Below, piece after piece: positions 44,769-56,660 of a DNA stretch of 64,000 nucleotides; position 1 is the first letter of the stretch, and every line of letters starts with the position of its first letter. Source of the stretch: Endozoicomonas sp965196975 (lineage in GTDB: Bacteria > Pseudomonadota > Gammaproteobacteria > Pseudomonadales > Endozoicomonadaceae); the NCBI RefSeq assembly GCF_965196975.1, contig NZ_OZ239981.1, positions 3,162,001 through 3,226,000 of the forward strand, written 5' to 3'. Under the pieces are notes generated by a model. The model was not told the DNA's origin. It saw nothing but the letters and a program-made list of their open reading frames with translations, and made no database searches. The position numbers were made by a program, and so were the translations under genes.

Positions 44769-45722
44769 TTATGGTGCTAACCGTCTGGCAAAATCATCCG
44801 TTGCCCTGACCAGTGCATCAACAATGCCCGGTTCACAGGAAGCATGACCGGCATCTCGAATAACCTGCAGATCCGCTTCCGGCCAGTGATCCGCCAGAGC
44901 CTGTGCATTATCAAGCGGACAGATCATGTCATAGCGGCCATGAATAATCACACCGGGAATAGTGGCTATCAGATTCATTTTTTCAATAATCTGATTTGGT
45001 TTGATAAAAGACTTATGCTTGAAATAATGACACTCTATTCGCGACAGGGATAATGCAAGGTGGGGATCAGCAAAGTGATCAACAAGTTCATGATTAGGTC
45101 GCAAGGTTGCCGTATTTCCTTCCCACAGGGACCAGTGCTTGGCTGCATTCATTCTTGCCAGCTCATCCTCTCCAAACAGCCGCTGATAATAAGCCTTCAG
45201 AAGATCGTCTCTTTCATTCACTGGTATCAACTCAAGGAAGTGTGCCCAATGATCCGGAAATACCCTGCTGGCTCCATCTTTATATAACCAGTCCAGATCC
45301 TGCTGCCTGGATAGAAAAACCCCTCTGACAATCACCCCCGATACTTGTTTCGGATGAGCCTGAGCATAAAGTAACGATAACGTAGACCCCCAGGATCCGC
45401 CAAACACCAGCCACTGATCAACCCCAAGTTTTTTTCGAATTGCTTCAATATCTTCTATCAACAGACCAGTGTTGTTCTGCTTAAGCTCAGCGTGAGGCCT
45501 GGAACGCCCGCAGCCCCGCTGATCAAAGAGAACAATCCGGTATTTTTCCGGATCAAAAAAACTGCGATCCCTCTCAGTACAGCCTGCCCCAGGCCCCCCA
45601 TGCACGAATAACACCGGTATCCCATCCCGGGAACCACACTCTTCAACATATATCTCATGAATATCATCAACTTGCAGGTGCTGGGTAGCATAGGGTTTGA
45701 TGGCAGGATACAGGGTGCGCAT
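44769..45722 (-). CDS. pip: Proline iminopeptidase
   Basis: Alpha/beta-hydrolase (peptidase family S33) that removes N-terminal proline. Visible are HGGPGAGC (oxyanion hole), DQRGCGRS, the nucleophile GGSWGS (S110), the acid in RYDMICPLDNA and the histidine in DAGHASCEPG. 317 residues, typical. It has no signal peptide, so it is cytoplasmic. Paired with dtd in related genomes. Confidence 0.95.
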   Translation of the reverse strand: MRTLYPAIKPYATQHLQVDDIHEIYVEECGSRDGIPVLFVHGGPGAGCTERDRSFFDPEKYRIVLFDQRGCGRSRPHAELKQNNTGLLIEDIEAIRKKLGVDQWLVFGGSWGSTLSLLYAQAHPKQVSGVIVRGVFLSRQQDLDWLYKDGASRVFPDHWAHFLELIPVNERDDLLKAYYQRLFGEDELARMNAAKHWSLWEGNTATLRPNHELVDHFADPHLALSLSRIECHYFKHKSFIKPNQIIEKMNLIATIPGVIIHGRYDMICPLDNAQALADHWPEADLQVIRDAGHASCEPGIVDALVRATDDFARRLAP

Positions 45723-45992
45723 GGAAAATCCTTTCGGGAAAACACCAGAACAATGTCTTACCTTAACCTTAAACGGTTATTGCAGCAAAGCTACTGATCA
45801 TTCTCTTGAGAGAGACTTAATGGGAACCAACTCTCATAGAGGATGTCTAAACCTTACAGAAAAGAAAAAACTAGAAAAATCAGGACATTGTTGTCCCATC
45901 GTGAGGAATGTACACATCAAAAAAACACAGAGATGCCGTAAATTAGCTCTCTAACCACTTGGACTAAAAGCCCTAGGAGGGGGAACTGCAAC

Positions 45993-47063
45993 ATGAAGCA
46001 CTTATCGAAAGCAATAAGAAATCTAGCCACCATTACACTGATCGCTCTAACCAGTAATGGTGCTTTTGCCACGCAGCCTGCTTTACTTGATGATTACCCG
46101 GTAGTCCAGCAGTGGGCTCAAAGCTCTGATCTTGAAACACACCCAGTCATTAGCCATGAATTATTATTAACAGAGCTTGAGTCAAACACGTTACTTATCC
46201 TTCAAGCTTTTCACCGTTCCCACCCTAATCACTTTTACAGCCATTTAGCGCAACTGATTATTGACCAAACCAATGCAGGTGAATCACTGATTGTTGAACT
46301 CCTTAAGCCAAAGCTGAATTTAAACAAAGTACAAAACCAGGCTTTTGAAACCCTGCTTATGGAGCAAGATGCCACTGAGTTAGCACAATGGCTTCAGCAC
46401 TACATCACGCTCGACAAAATTCTGATTCAGGACCCAGATTTCTGCTCAAACTTTTTCCTGTTATTGACCAGCATGACTTCCCACCAGATTCAACATTTAC
46501 CGGAAGTAACCTTACTTGAATATTTTAAAACGGCCAAAGAAAAACGCCGCTCACTTTCCCAGTGCCTGGCCAAAAGGATAAGCCTCAATATCATAGACAT
46601 CAATATCAGCAGAAATAATATCGTCACCTCTAAAATACTAAGCCCGGAAAAGCTGGAGACCTCCCCTCACCCGCCAATTATGGAGGAAAATAGCAAAGAG
46701 TATCTTGGAGAGCTTTTACAGCATCATCACAATTCAGAAATGCCTTCCATCATATTATTAAGCACCCCAAATGGCAGTGAGTACATTGCATTCCAAACAG
46801 ATTTGAAAACAGAACTTGATAATAAAATGGCCCAAAAAGCCAAACAACCGCATCCTGAGCGTAAGGAAGATAGCGAAGACAAGAAAGGATTAACAAGGAC
46901 AAAATTAACATCAGGTAAGCCACAGCATTGGATGGTTCCCTGGATTGAGTCTCCTGGTTATTCCATAGTTTCCTGGGCAGCCGCTGGCGCCGGGCTATCA
47001 GCCTTCATCATCTGGGGGCCATATGGAAAAGCAAATATTTTTCGATACCCTCCTCTCTTCTAA
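45993..47063 (+). CDS. Exported protein with C-terminal membrane anchor, unknown function
   Basis: No recognised family, 356 residues. A strong AGGAGGGGG Shine-Dalgarno precedes the ATG. Signal peptide at about residues 1-27 (NLATITLIALTSNGAFA|TQ). The mature part is helical and Leu-rich, with few cysteines. A Lys/Glu-rich linker lies at about 285-310, and a hydrophobic segment at about 327-346 (YSIVSWAAAGAGLSAFIIWG) could anchor it in the inner membrane. It is monocistronic between pip and typA. The 270 bp upstream carry no gene. Probably lineage-specific. Confidence 0.75.
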   Translation: MKHLSKAIRNLATITLIALTSNGAFATQPALLDDYPVVQQWAQSSDLETHPVISHELLLTELESNTLLILQAFHRSHPNHFYSHLAQLIIDQTNAGESLIVELLKPKLNLNKVQNQAFETLLMEQDATELAQWLQHYITLDKILIQDPDFCSNFFLLLTSMTSHQIQHLPEVTLLEYFKTAKEKRRSLSQCLAKRISLNIIDINISRNNIVTSKILSPEKLETSPHPPIMEENSKEYLGELLQHHHNSEMPSIILLSTPNGSEYIAFQTDLKTELDNKMAQKAKQPHPERKEDSEDKKGLTRTKLTSGKPQHWMVPWIESPGYSIVSWAAAGAGLSAFIIWGPYGKANIFRYPPLF

Positions 47064-47069
47064 TTCATA

Positions 47070-47097
47070 CCCCTCATCAGAATGTCCTGATGAGGGG
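47070..47097. terminator. Convergent terminator before typA
   Basis: 11-bp stem CCCCTCATCAG / CTGATGAGGGG with a 6-nt loop, between the convergent orphan exported gene and typA, 13 bp from the typA stop. There is no strong T-run on either side. Confidence 0.6.
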
Positions 47098-47110
47098 GCT
47101 GCTCTAATAG

Positions 47111-48925
<1,815 letters not shown>

Positions 48926-49390
48926 TGTGTCATTCTCTCAATTCATCCACCTGCGACGAAAACGGACACCGTTTTCGATACCTGTCAGAAATCCAGGGGG
49001 ATTTGATCTATTTATCGGGGGCTATTAGCCACAGACTAGCCTAAAGCCATACGTTTCGGGGGAGGTGATGGCTTTTCAACTAACCGCTGTTTCTACAAAA
49101 AGGGCGCAATATTACCCCATCCCGACCAAAACCCCTACGCCATAATGCACTAACCAGCCAACTTTTTTCCGCAACCGAATAAGCAAACCTGCTATTTTTC
49201 CTGAAGCACTTCCGCAAAAGCTCCGTAAAAAGGCTTTTTAAATGGCGGATTTCGCTGTTATCCTCGCGGGTTCATTTTTATTTTTTATGAAAATGCCGCC
49301 AGAACGTTCTTCCCAACCAAACGATTAAAGGGAAGCGGCAATTACGCTCATGGCAAGTTTATGTCCAGAGCCGGAAAATGATCCTATACC
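48926..49390. other. typA-msbA divergent intergenic region
   Basis: 465 bp with no credible gene. It should contain the typA and msbA promoters. An AAAAGC/GCTTTT inverted repeat (49216-49221, 49233-49238) with flanking A and T tracts looks terminator-like, though no gene precedes it on the plus strand. The msbA start has only a weak Shine-Dalgarno (GGAAAA, distant). Confidence 0.45.
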
Positions 49391-51211
49391 ATGTCAGAAC
49401 AGAACCCTAATGCTGGCAGTCTGCAGATTTACCTTCGACTGCTGACTTACGTAAAACCCTATGCGGGCTATTTTGCCCTGAGCCTCCTTGGCCTGGCCAT
49501 CTTTGCCCTAACCCAGCCCGCCTTTGCCAAGCTTCTTGAATACTTCGTTCAGGCACTGGAAGGTGAAGAGGTCACCCTGCTGCAGAACTGGGAATGGCTT
49601 TCCGGCTCAGGCATTTCATCACTCTGGCTGATCCCGGCGCTGATGGTCATTATCGCCATCGTTCGAGGTATTGGCTCCTATCTGGGTAACTACTATATCT
49701 CAAAGGTCGCAAACTTTGTTATCCACGACCTGAGAACCGAGATGTTCGAACGAATGGTCAACCTACCCAATGTATTCTTTGATAACAACAATTCCGGCCA
49801 CCTGATTGCCCGTATTACCTATAACGTCAGCCTGGTAACTTCTGCGGCTACCGACGCTATCCGTGTTGCCGTCCGGGAAGGATTGACCGTGGTATTCCTG
49901 CTCGGTTTCCTGTTTTACACCAACTGGCAGATGACACTGATATTTATAGCCGCACTGCCAGTCATCGCCATGGTGGTTTCCTATGCCAGCAAGCGATTTC
50001 GCCGGATCAGCAGAAATATTCAAAATTCCATGGGAGACCTGACCCATGTGACGTCTGAAACCATCAATGGCTATCGGGAAGTCAGGGGCTTTGGCGGGGA
50101 AGATTATGAGTGTGGTCGCTTCACGGCATCCAGTGCAGCCAATACACGCCAGAACCTTAAGCTGGCCAAAGCGGGCTCCGTCCACACACCGGTTCTTCAG
50201 TTCATTGTTTCGATAGCCCTCGCCCTTCTGCTGTTTATGGTGCTGTTTGTCAAAGGCGACTCAACTACGGCGACTCTGGTTGGTTATGTGACGGCAGCGG
50301 CCCTATTGCCAAAGCCCATCCGCCAGCTCAGTGAAGTAAATGCCAACATCCAGAAAGGTATTGCTGCAGCGGAAAGCATTTTCGAAATGGTGGATGAAAT
50401 ACCAGAAGCCAATAATGGCCAGTATACCTGTGACCGGGTAACCGGCTGTGTTGAATTCAAGCAGGTTGGCTTTACCTATTCTGGCGCTGAATCACCCGCG
50501 CTGAAAGACATCAACTTTACCATTCAGCCCGGGCAGACCTACGCGCTGGTTGGTCGATCCGGTTCAGGAAAAAGCACGCTGGCCAACCTTGTCCCCAGGT
50601 TCTATAACCATACCGAAGGCGACATACTCATTGACGGCGTGCCCCTGAATGACTTTGAGTTGAGAAACCTTCGCAGCCATATTGCCCTGGTCAGTCAGAA
50701 CATTACCCTGTTCAATGATACCGTCGCCCGAAATATTGCTTATGGCGCTCTTGGTGATACTGCAGAAGAGGAGGATATTCGTCTGGCCGCAGAAGCTGCT
50801 CATGCCACAGAATTCATCAAAGACATGTCTGATGGCATTCATACCATTGTTGGCGAAGATGGCGTTCTTCTCTCCGGCGGGCAGCGTCAACGTCTGGCCA
50901 TTGCCCGTGCGGTTCTCAAAGATGCTCCGATTCTTATTTTGGATGAAGCAACCTCAGCTCTGGACACGGAGTCCGAGCGCCATATCCAGGCGGCCCTGGA
51001 TGACATCATGAAAGGCCGCACTACCCTGGTTATTGCCCACCGCCTCTCAACCATTGAGAATGCCGACTGCATACTGGTGATGGAGCATGGCCGAATTATT
51101 GAGCGGGGTACTCATACCGAACTGCTGGCGAAAGGCGAGCATTACGCCAAACTGCACAAGATGCAGTTCCAGGATGAACCGCCTGTTACTGTAGAGCAGG
51201 TTCTCGCTTAA
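49391..51211 (+). CDS. msbA: Lipid A export ABC transporter MsbA
   Basis: Homodimeric inner-membrane flippase for lipid A-core. Six membrane segments (about residues 20-330) are followed by the nucleotide-binding domain: Walker A GRSGSGKSTLANLVP, the Q-loop SQNITLFND, the signature LSGGQRQRLAIARA, Walker B ILILDEATSALD and the H-loop IAHRLS. 606 residues, slightly above the E. coli length. Followed by an RND efflux pair rather than lpxK. Confidence 0.93.
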   Translation: MSEQNPNAGSLQIYLRLLTYVKPYAGYFALSLLGLAIFALTQPAFAKLLEYFVQALEGEEVTLLQNWEWLSGSGISSLWLIPALMVIIAIVRGIGSYLGNYYISKVANFVIHDLRTEMFERMVNLPNVFFDNNNSGHLIARITYNVSLVTSAATDAIRVAVREGLTVVFLLGFLFYTNWQMTLIFIAALPVIAMVVSYASKRFRRISRNIQNSMGDLTHVTSETINGYREVRGFGGEDYECGRFTASSAANTRQNLKLAKAGSVHTPVLQFIVSIALALLLFMVLFVKGDSTTATLVGYVTAAALLPKPIRQLSEVNANIQKGIAAAESIFEMVDEIPEANNGQYTCDRVTGCVEFKQVGFTYSGAESPALKDINFTIQPGQTYALVGRSGSGKSTLANLVPRFYNHTEGDILIDGVPLNDFELRNLRSHIALVSQNITLFNDTVARNIAYGALGDTAEEEDIRLAAEAAHATEFIKDMSDGIHTIVGEDGVLLSGGQRQRLAIARAVLKDAPILILDEATSALDTESERHIQAALDDIMKGRTTLVIAHRLSTIENADCILVMEHGRIIERGTHTELLAKGEHYAKLHKMQFQDEPPVTVEQVLA

Positions 51212-51251
51212 CGATAAATAGCGTGAAACCGTACTCTAAACCATGAATAAT

Positions 51252-51283
51252 AATGTCCTTAGGGGAATATAACTAAGGACATT
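51252..51283 (+). promoter_or_regulatory. Hairpin covering the Shine-Dalgarno of the RND adaptor gene
   Basis: Perfect 11-bp inverted repeat AATGTCCTTAG / CTAAGGACATT with a 10-nt loop, followed by TTTTC. The right arm contains the AAGGA Shine-Dalgarno of the GTG start at 51287. It could act as an msbA terminator, as a translational brake on the efflux genes, or both. Confidence 0.6.
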
Positions 51284-51286
51284 TTC

Positions 51287-52627
51287 GTGCAGGCTCCAAA
51301 GAAAAGGCTTTTCTTCTTTGCCCTTGGTGCAGGGGTGATCATCTTTATTCTGGCACTGGCCAACCGGAAATCCCCCCCGCTTAATCCTGCATCCGATCGG
51401 GCCGTTCCTGTTCAGGCCAGAGCCATTGAACAGAAGGCGATCGCACCTCTTATATCTGGCTTTGGTCGTGTACAGCCCAAAGTGGAATGGAAAGCCGTAG
51501 CAGAGACCAGTGGAAAGATCATTTACCGTCATCCCGACCTGGAAAAAGGCAGAGTCCTCAAGGCCGGTGCAACCCTGCTGAAAATCGACCCTCTTGATTA
51601 TGAGTTACAACTCGCCAGAGCTCAGGCCGAGTTGAACTCCAGCAAAGCTCAACTGGCCAGGCTGAACCTTGAAGAACAAAACCTGAAAGCATCACTGGAC
51701 ATTGAGGACAAACGGCTTTCACTGATTGAAAAAGAGCTGGCTCGCAAGGAGAATCTTCTCAATAAAAATGTGATTTCCAAATCCGATGTCGATCAGCAGC
51801 GGCTCAACTTTCTCTCTCAGCAAAGCCAGGTACTTAATCTGAAAAACCAGCTGGCACTGATTCCGGATAATCGCAGTACCAGTGAAGCCCAGGTCAAAGT
51901 GAATGAATCCAGGCTGGAGGAAGCCAGACGCCAGCTCAGTAAAACAACCATTACCCTGCCATTGACTGCCCGGGTTGCCAGTGTGGATTTCGAAGTGGGC
52001 GAAGCGGTAAATCCTCAACAACAACTGGCACTGCTTTACGGCATCAGCCAGATGGAAGTTGAAGCCCAGGTACCATTACACGACATTAAAACCCTGATGA
52101 ATACCATTACCTTTGATTCCGGCAACCCCACTGACTACTCGAGAATCCGGCCGGACCAGTTCAACCTGAAAGCCAGAGTGCTTATCAGCAGCGGTAACTA
52201 CCGGTCAGAGCGTGAAGCCCGTGTGGTCAGAATCAGTGAAACCATTGACCCGAACCAAGGAACGGTTGGCGTTATTCTCGAGATCGATCAGGATTTACGG
52301 ACAATGGTCAACAGCAACCAGGTTCCACTGTCTAATGGCCTATTTGTGGAAGCGATGATTGAAGGACTGGCAAAACCTCAACTGCTGGTTCCCGAAGCCG
52401 CCTTGCATGGCAATACGCTCTATCGAATCAATGAACAGCAAGCCCTGAACAAAGTGGATATTCAAGTCCTGTTCCGCAGGGATGGCCTTGCTGCCATTGA
52501 TGGGCCTGTTCAACAGGGCGACATGATAGTCATGACTGACCTGATCCCAGCCATTGACGGCATGAAGCTCAAACGGGTTGGGAATCATTCACAAGAGAAA
52601 AGCCAAACAGCGGAGGCCAACCAGTGA
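51287..52627 (+). CDS. RND efflux periplasmic adaptor (HlyD/MFP family)
   Basis: Membrane-fusion subunit of a tripartite RND efflux pump. An N-terminal anchor (about residues 7-24) is followed by the lipoyl/barrel-sandwich domain, a long alpha-hairpin coiled coil (about 105-195), and the beta-barrel and membrane-proximal domains. The start is GTG with AAGGA inside a hairpin. It overlaps the permease gene by 4 nt (GTGA). 446 residues. No outer-membrane channel gene follows, so a shared TolC-type protein is likely. Confidence 0.88.
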   Translation: MQAPKKRLFFFALGAGVIIFILALANRKSPPLNPASDRAVPVQARAIEQKAIAPLISGFGRVQPKVEWKAVAETSGKIIYRHPDLEKGRVLKAGATLLKIDPLDYELQLARAQAELNSSKAQLARLNLEEQNLKASLDIEDKRLSLIEKELARKENLLNKNVISKSDVDQQRLNFLSQQSQVLNLKNQLALIPDNRSTSEAQVKVNESRLEEARRQLSKTTITLPLTARVASVDFEVGEAVNPQQQLALLYGISQMEVEAQVPLHDIKTLMNTITFDSGNPTDYSRIRPDQFNLKARVLISSGNYRSEREARVVRISETIDPNQGTVGVILEIDQDLRTMVNSNQVPLSNGLFVEAMIEGLAKPQLLVPEAALHGNTLYRINEQQALNKVDIQVLFRRDGLAAIDGPVQQGDMIVMTDLIPAIDGMKLKRVGNHSQEKSQTAEANQ

Positions 52628-55600
52628 TCCGCTATTTTCTCAAACACCCAACGGCGGCCAACTTGATGATGGCCGCGCTGCTAATTGCCGGTTTTTTATC
52701 TCTGCCAGAGATTAAACGGGAAACCTTTCCGGAATTTTCACCCAGCTATATTTCCGCCACCGTTGCATACCCTGGAGCCACACCGGAAGAAGTGGAAGAA
52801 AGTCTCTGCCTGCGAATGGAAGATGCCATTGATGGCCTGAGTCACATAGAAGAATCCAAATGCCAGGCGCTGGAAGGCAGCGCCTCGATGAATATCAAGC
52901 TTGATAAAAGTGCCGATATTGGCCGGATGCTGGTTGATGTACAAACCCAGATTAATGCCATCAATGATTTTCCGAGCGAAATCGAGTCCCCGGTCGTTCA
53001 GGAGCTGGACTGGAATGAGCGGGTTGTGGATGTGGCCATCACGGCGGATACCAGCCTTCCTGACCTGAAAGCCTATGCGGAAGATGTAAAAAAAAGAATG
53101 AAAGTGGACGCAGGGCTGCAGCTGGTAGCACTGCATAACTTCTCCGACCACCAGCTAAAGGTAGAGCTCAGGGAGTCCAGTTTGCGGCAGCTGGGCCTGA
53201 CGGTCAGTGATATCGCCAGCAAACTGGCCCGGCAAAACATCAAACTGCCCAGCGGTAATATTGAAACCCGGGATAAAAACCTGCTGATTCGATTCGATGA
53301 ACGCAAAGTCACCCCTGAAACACTGGGCCAAACCATTATTACATCGTCGTCTTCTGGCAGTGTGATACGCCTTGCGGATATTGCCACGATCACGGACCGA
53401 TTTGAGCTGGATGAAAACCGCATCCAGTTTAATGGTCAGCCAGCAGCCATATTGACCATCAGCAAAAACAAGGCGGATGATGCCCTGCGGGTAAAGAGTG
53501 TGGTTGAGAATTTTGTCCAACAGGAGCAGACCCGAGCACCCGATGGCATTACCCTGACCATGACCAATGATCTCTCCTCAGTACTCTGGGATCGCCTGAC
53601 CATGATGGTGCGTAATGGCTGGCAGGGTATTCTGCTGGTCTTTGGGGTGATGTGGCTGTTTTTCTCGTTGCGCTACTCCTTCTGGGTCGCCGCTGGCCTG
53701 CCCGTGGCATTCCTGGGCAGTATTATGCTGATGGCGCAACTGGGCCTCTCTATCAACATCATCTCTCTGGTCGCTCTGCTGATGGCCATCGGGATTATGA
53801 TGGATGACGCCATTGTAATTTCTGAGTCCATTGCCGCTCACCTGGATCGGGGAATGGAAGTGGATGATGCCGTATTGGCTGGCGTGAAAAAGGTACTGCC
53901 CGGCGTTGTATCCTCCTACCTGACCACCATCTGCATCTTCGGCAGCCTGCTGTTTCTGGAAGGGCAGATGGGCTCGGTATTAAAAGTCATTCCCCAGGTA
54001 TTGATTCTGGTACTGACACTGAGCCTGATTGAAGCGTTTCTGATTCTTCCCCACCATCTGGCTCACTCTCTGCACCGAAGCGCGCAGAAACATAACAAAG
54101 AACGCCCAGTGCTTGCCGTTAAACAACGCTTTCTTGAGCAGTTTGAACAGTTCAGAACCGACAGGCTGGTCAATATGGTCACCAAGGTGATTGAGTGGCG
54201 CTACCTGTTTATGGGCAGTGTGCTATCTCTGCTGTTGATCTCCATCTCCCTCATCACCAGCGGGGCTATCTATTTCATTGGTTTTCCGGAAGTGGATGGT
54301 GATCAGGCCGAGGTCAGAATCATTCTGCCTCCGGGCGCAACGCTGCAGCAAACCGCATCCATAGTAGAAACAGTGGTTGCCAGTGCTGAAAAGCTCAACC
54401 GTCAGCTTTCCAAAGAAAATGAGGATGGACACCCACTGGTAGAAAACATCACGGAACGGTACAACTTCAACCCCGATGCCAGTGAGAAAGGCCCACATAT
54501 TGCCACGGTAAAAGTTGATCTACGCTCCGCAGAAGCCAGAAATACCCTGTTGGATGACTTTCTGGACGCCTGGCGGGAAGATGTTGGCGAGCTGCCCGGC
54601 CCCATTGCCATGAGCTTTACCATGGGTTCCATTGGCCCTTCCGGTAGAGCCATTGAAGTGCGTGCACAGCATCAGGACCTGGAAACCTTGAAAGCGGCAT
54701 CCCTGGATATTCAATCTTTCCTGGGCAATTTCGACGGTGTCAGCAATCTAATGGATGACATGCGTCGTGGAAAAGAGGAAGTGGTGATCAAACTCCGCCC
54801 GGGGGCAGAAAGCTTTGGTATTGATGGCCAGCTGATTGCCGGCCAGCTCCGTGCTGCCTATTTTGGCCAGACGGCAGATGAAATACAGGTCGGCTCTGAA
54901 AACCTGGAAATACAGGTGCAGCTGGACAGCCAGGACATTAACCAGCTGGATGATCTGATCAATCTGCCCATTATCCTGCCTGACGGCAGTCAGGTTCCTC
55001 TGGCAACCATCACAACACTGACCTATGAACGCAATTTTGTCCGTATTCAGCGAATCAATGGCCTGCGAACACTGACCATTACCGGAGATATCGATCAGAA
55101 AAAAGCCAGTGCCAGTCAAATTAATCGAAAGCTGCGACAGGAACTCTTGCCAGAACTGAAACAACACTACCCGGGTATTCGTTTTGGTTTTGAAGGCGAA
55201 GTTAAAGAGAACGCCAAAACCAGCAACTCCATGAGCAAAGGATTTATTCTCGGACTCTTTGGCATCTTCGCCATTCTGAGTTTCCAGTTCCGCAGTTACT
55301 TCGAACCCTTTGTGGTCATGCTGGCCATTCCACTGGCGCTGGTCGGCGTGATCTGGGGACACTTCCTGCTGGGGTATTCGCTGAGTATGCCGAGCATTAT
55401 GGGCTTTGTCTCTCTGGCGGGTATTGTCGTCAACGACTCAATCTTGCTGGTGCAATATATCCGACATCATATTGATGCAGGAGAAACGGTCCACAAAGCA
55501 GCAATACTTGCCAGCCGAGATCGCTTCCGGGCGGTCTTTCTCACATCGGTGACAACCGCTGTCGGTCTGTTACCGCTATTACTGGAACGCAGCCTGCAAG

Positions 55601-55749
55601 CTCAGGTAGTTCAGCCACTGGTGATTTCCATTGTCTTTGGCATATTTGCGTCCACATTGATGGTGCTGTTTGTGATTCCTACGGCCTATGCCATTCTTGC
55701 TGACTTTGGACTGGTAAAAGCCAAAGAGAGCGCTGAAGCCATTCTATAA
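52624..55749 (+). CDS. RND efflux transporter permease subunit
   Basis: Proton-driven inner-membrane transporter of the AcrB/HAE-type RND family. 1041 residues with 12 membrane segments in two halves (near residues 12-30, 335-480, 530-550, 865-1025) and two large periplasmic loops. The membrane motif MAIGIMMDDAIVISESIAAH carries the paired Asp of proton relay in helix 4. GTG start coupled to the adaptor. The substrate is unknown. Confidence 0.92.
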   Translation: MIRYFLKHPTAANLMMAALLIAGFLSLPEIKRETFPEFSPSYISATVAYPGATPEEVEESLCLRMEDAIDGLSHIEESKCQALEGSASMNIKLDKSADIGRMLVDVQTQINAINDFPSEIESPVVQELDWNERVVDVAITADTSLPDLKAYAEDVKKRMKVDAGLQLVALHNFSDHQLKVELRESSLRQLGLTVSDIASKLARQNIKLPSGNIETRDKNLLIRFDERKVTPETLGQTIITSSSSGSVIRLADIATITDRFELDENRIQFNGQPAAILTISKNKADDALRVKSVVENFVQQEQTRAPDGITLTMTNDLSSVLWDRLTMMVRNGWQGILLVFGVMWLFFSLRYSFWVAAGLPVAFLGSIMLMAQLGLSINIISLVALLMAIGIMMDDAIVISESIAAHLDRGMEVDDAVLAGVKKVLPGVVSSYLTTICIFGSLLFLEGQMGSVLKVIPQVLILVLTLSLIEAFLILPHHLAHSLHRSAQKHNKERPVLAVKQRFLEQFEQFRTDRLVNMVTKVIEWRYLFMGSVLSLLLISISLITSGAIYFIGFPEVDGDQAEVRIILPPGATLQQTASIVETVVASAEKLNRQLSKENEDGHPLVENITERYNFNPDASEKGPHIATVKVDLRSAEARNTLLDDFLDAWREDVGELPGPIAMSFTMGSIGPSGRAIEVRAQHQDLETLKAASLDIQSFLGNFDGVSNLMDDMRRGKEEVVIKLRPGAESFGIDGQLIAGQLRAAYFGQTADEIQVGSENLEIQVQLDSQDINQLDDLINLPIILPDGSQVPLATITTLTYERNFVRIQRINGLRTLTITGDIDQKKASASQINRKLRQELLPELKQHYPGIRFGFEGEVKENAKTSNSMSKGFILGLFGIFAILSFQFRSYFEPFVVMLAIPLALVGVIWGHFLLGYSLSMPSIMGFVSLAGIVVNDSILLVQYIRHHIDAGETVHKAAILASRDRFRAVFLTSVTTAVGLLPLLLERSLQAQVVQPLVISIVFGIFASTLMVLFVIPTAYAILADFGLVKAKESAEAIL

Positions 55750-55823
55750 ACATCACTCCTCAGCGCAGATTTGGAAGATCTGACTATTCTGATTAATGCA
55801 TTACGTATTCATCGGAGCAAAGC

Positions 55824-56570
55824 ATGCCTCAAATACCCTATAAAACCGCTCTGGTGACCGGTGCCTCCAGTGGCATAGGTTCCAGTGTTGTAAAAGCATT
55901 AACCGAACAGGGGATTACTGTCTATGCGCTGGCAAGGAGGGCGGACCGACTCAACATCCTTGCCAAACAAACTGGCGCAATACCAATGGTACTTGATATC
56001 TGCGATACCGATGAGCTCTATCAGCAGCTGACAGGACTCGATGTCGATATCCTGGTCAGTAATGCCGGGTTGGGAATTGGCAGTACACCACTTCATAAAG
56101 CATCTCGGGAAGAGGTGACGACAGCAATGAATACCAACCTGCTGGCAGCCATGCACCTGATCAATATTATTGCTCCGGGAATGGTGGCTCGCAGTAAAGG
56201 ACATATCATCCATCTAGGCTCTATTGCCGGTCTCTATCCGTTATTTTCATCCGTCTATGGTGCCAGCAAAGGTGGCATTCATATGATGTGCCAGAATCTC
56301 AGGCTGGAACTGAAAGGAACACCTATCCGCTGTACCGAGATCTGCCCTGGCCGAGTTGAAACCGAGTTCTTTGAAAAGGCCTATAAAGACCCGAAAGTCG
56401 TTAAAAAAATCATGACTGAAATAACTCTTTTGAAAGCTGAAGATATTGCTGATGCGGTTCTTTATGCTCTTGCAGCACCTGCCCGGGTTAATATTGGATT
56501 GATTGAGTTGACTCCAACCGAGCAAATGGCGGGGGGGCTGATTAGCCAGCCTGCTCACCCCTCAATTTAA
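55824..56570 (+). CDS. Short-chain dehydrogenase/reductase (YdfG-like)
   Basis: Classical SDR, 248 residues, Rossmann fold. The cofactor motif is TGASSGIGSS, with Arg residues in ALARRADR suggesting NADP(H). NAGLGIG and the catalytic Ser (HLGSIAG), Tyr and Lys (YGASK) are present. It most resembles YdfG-type enzymes that oxidise hydroxy acids such as L-allo-threonine or serine; the true substrate is unknown. A run of seven G (near 56528) falls in the 3' coding end. It stands alone between the efflux pair and mscL. Confidence 0.85.
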   Translation: MPQIPYKTALVTGASSGIGSSVVKALTEQGITVYALARRADRLNILAKQTGAIPMVLDICDTDELYQQLTGLDVDILVSNAGLGIGSTPLHKASREEVTTAMNTNLLAAMHLINIIAPGMVARSKGHIIHLGSIAGLYPLFSSVYGASKGGIHMMCQNLRLELKGTPIRCTEICPGRVETEFFEKAYKDPKVVKKIMTEITLLKAEDIADAVLYALAAPARVNIGLIELTPTEQMAGGLISQPAHPSI

Positions 56571-56660
56571 TCGCCTATCTCTAATATCTGACTCCTGCTC
56601 TGATTAAAGCAATAGTGTCTTTAACCGAAGAAAAAAATGTCACTATGAATAGTTAATGGT

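Noticed and set aside
45697..45954. 85-codon plus-strand ORF upstream of the orphan exported gene
   Set aside because: Begins inside pip on the other strand, lacks a Shine-Dalgarno and has no protein-like pattern.
54748..55362. 204-codon minus-strand ORF
   Set aside because: Antisense to the RND permease; composition is a shadow of the real frame.
56520..56540. G7 run in the SDR gene as a phase-variation switch
   Set aside because: It falls within about the last 15 codons, so a slip would change only the tail; no contingency-locus context is seen.
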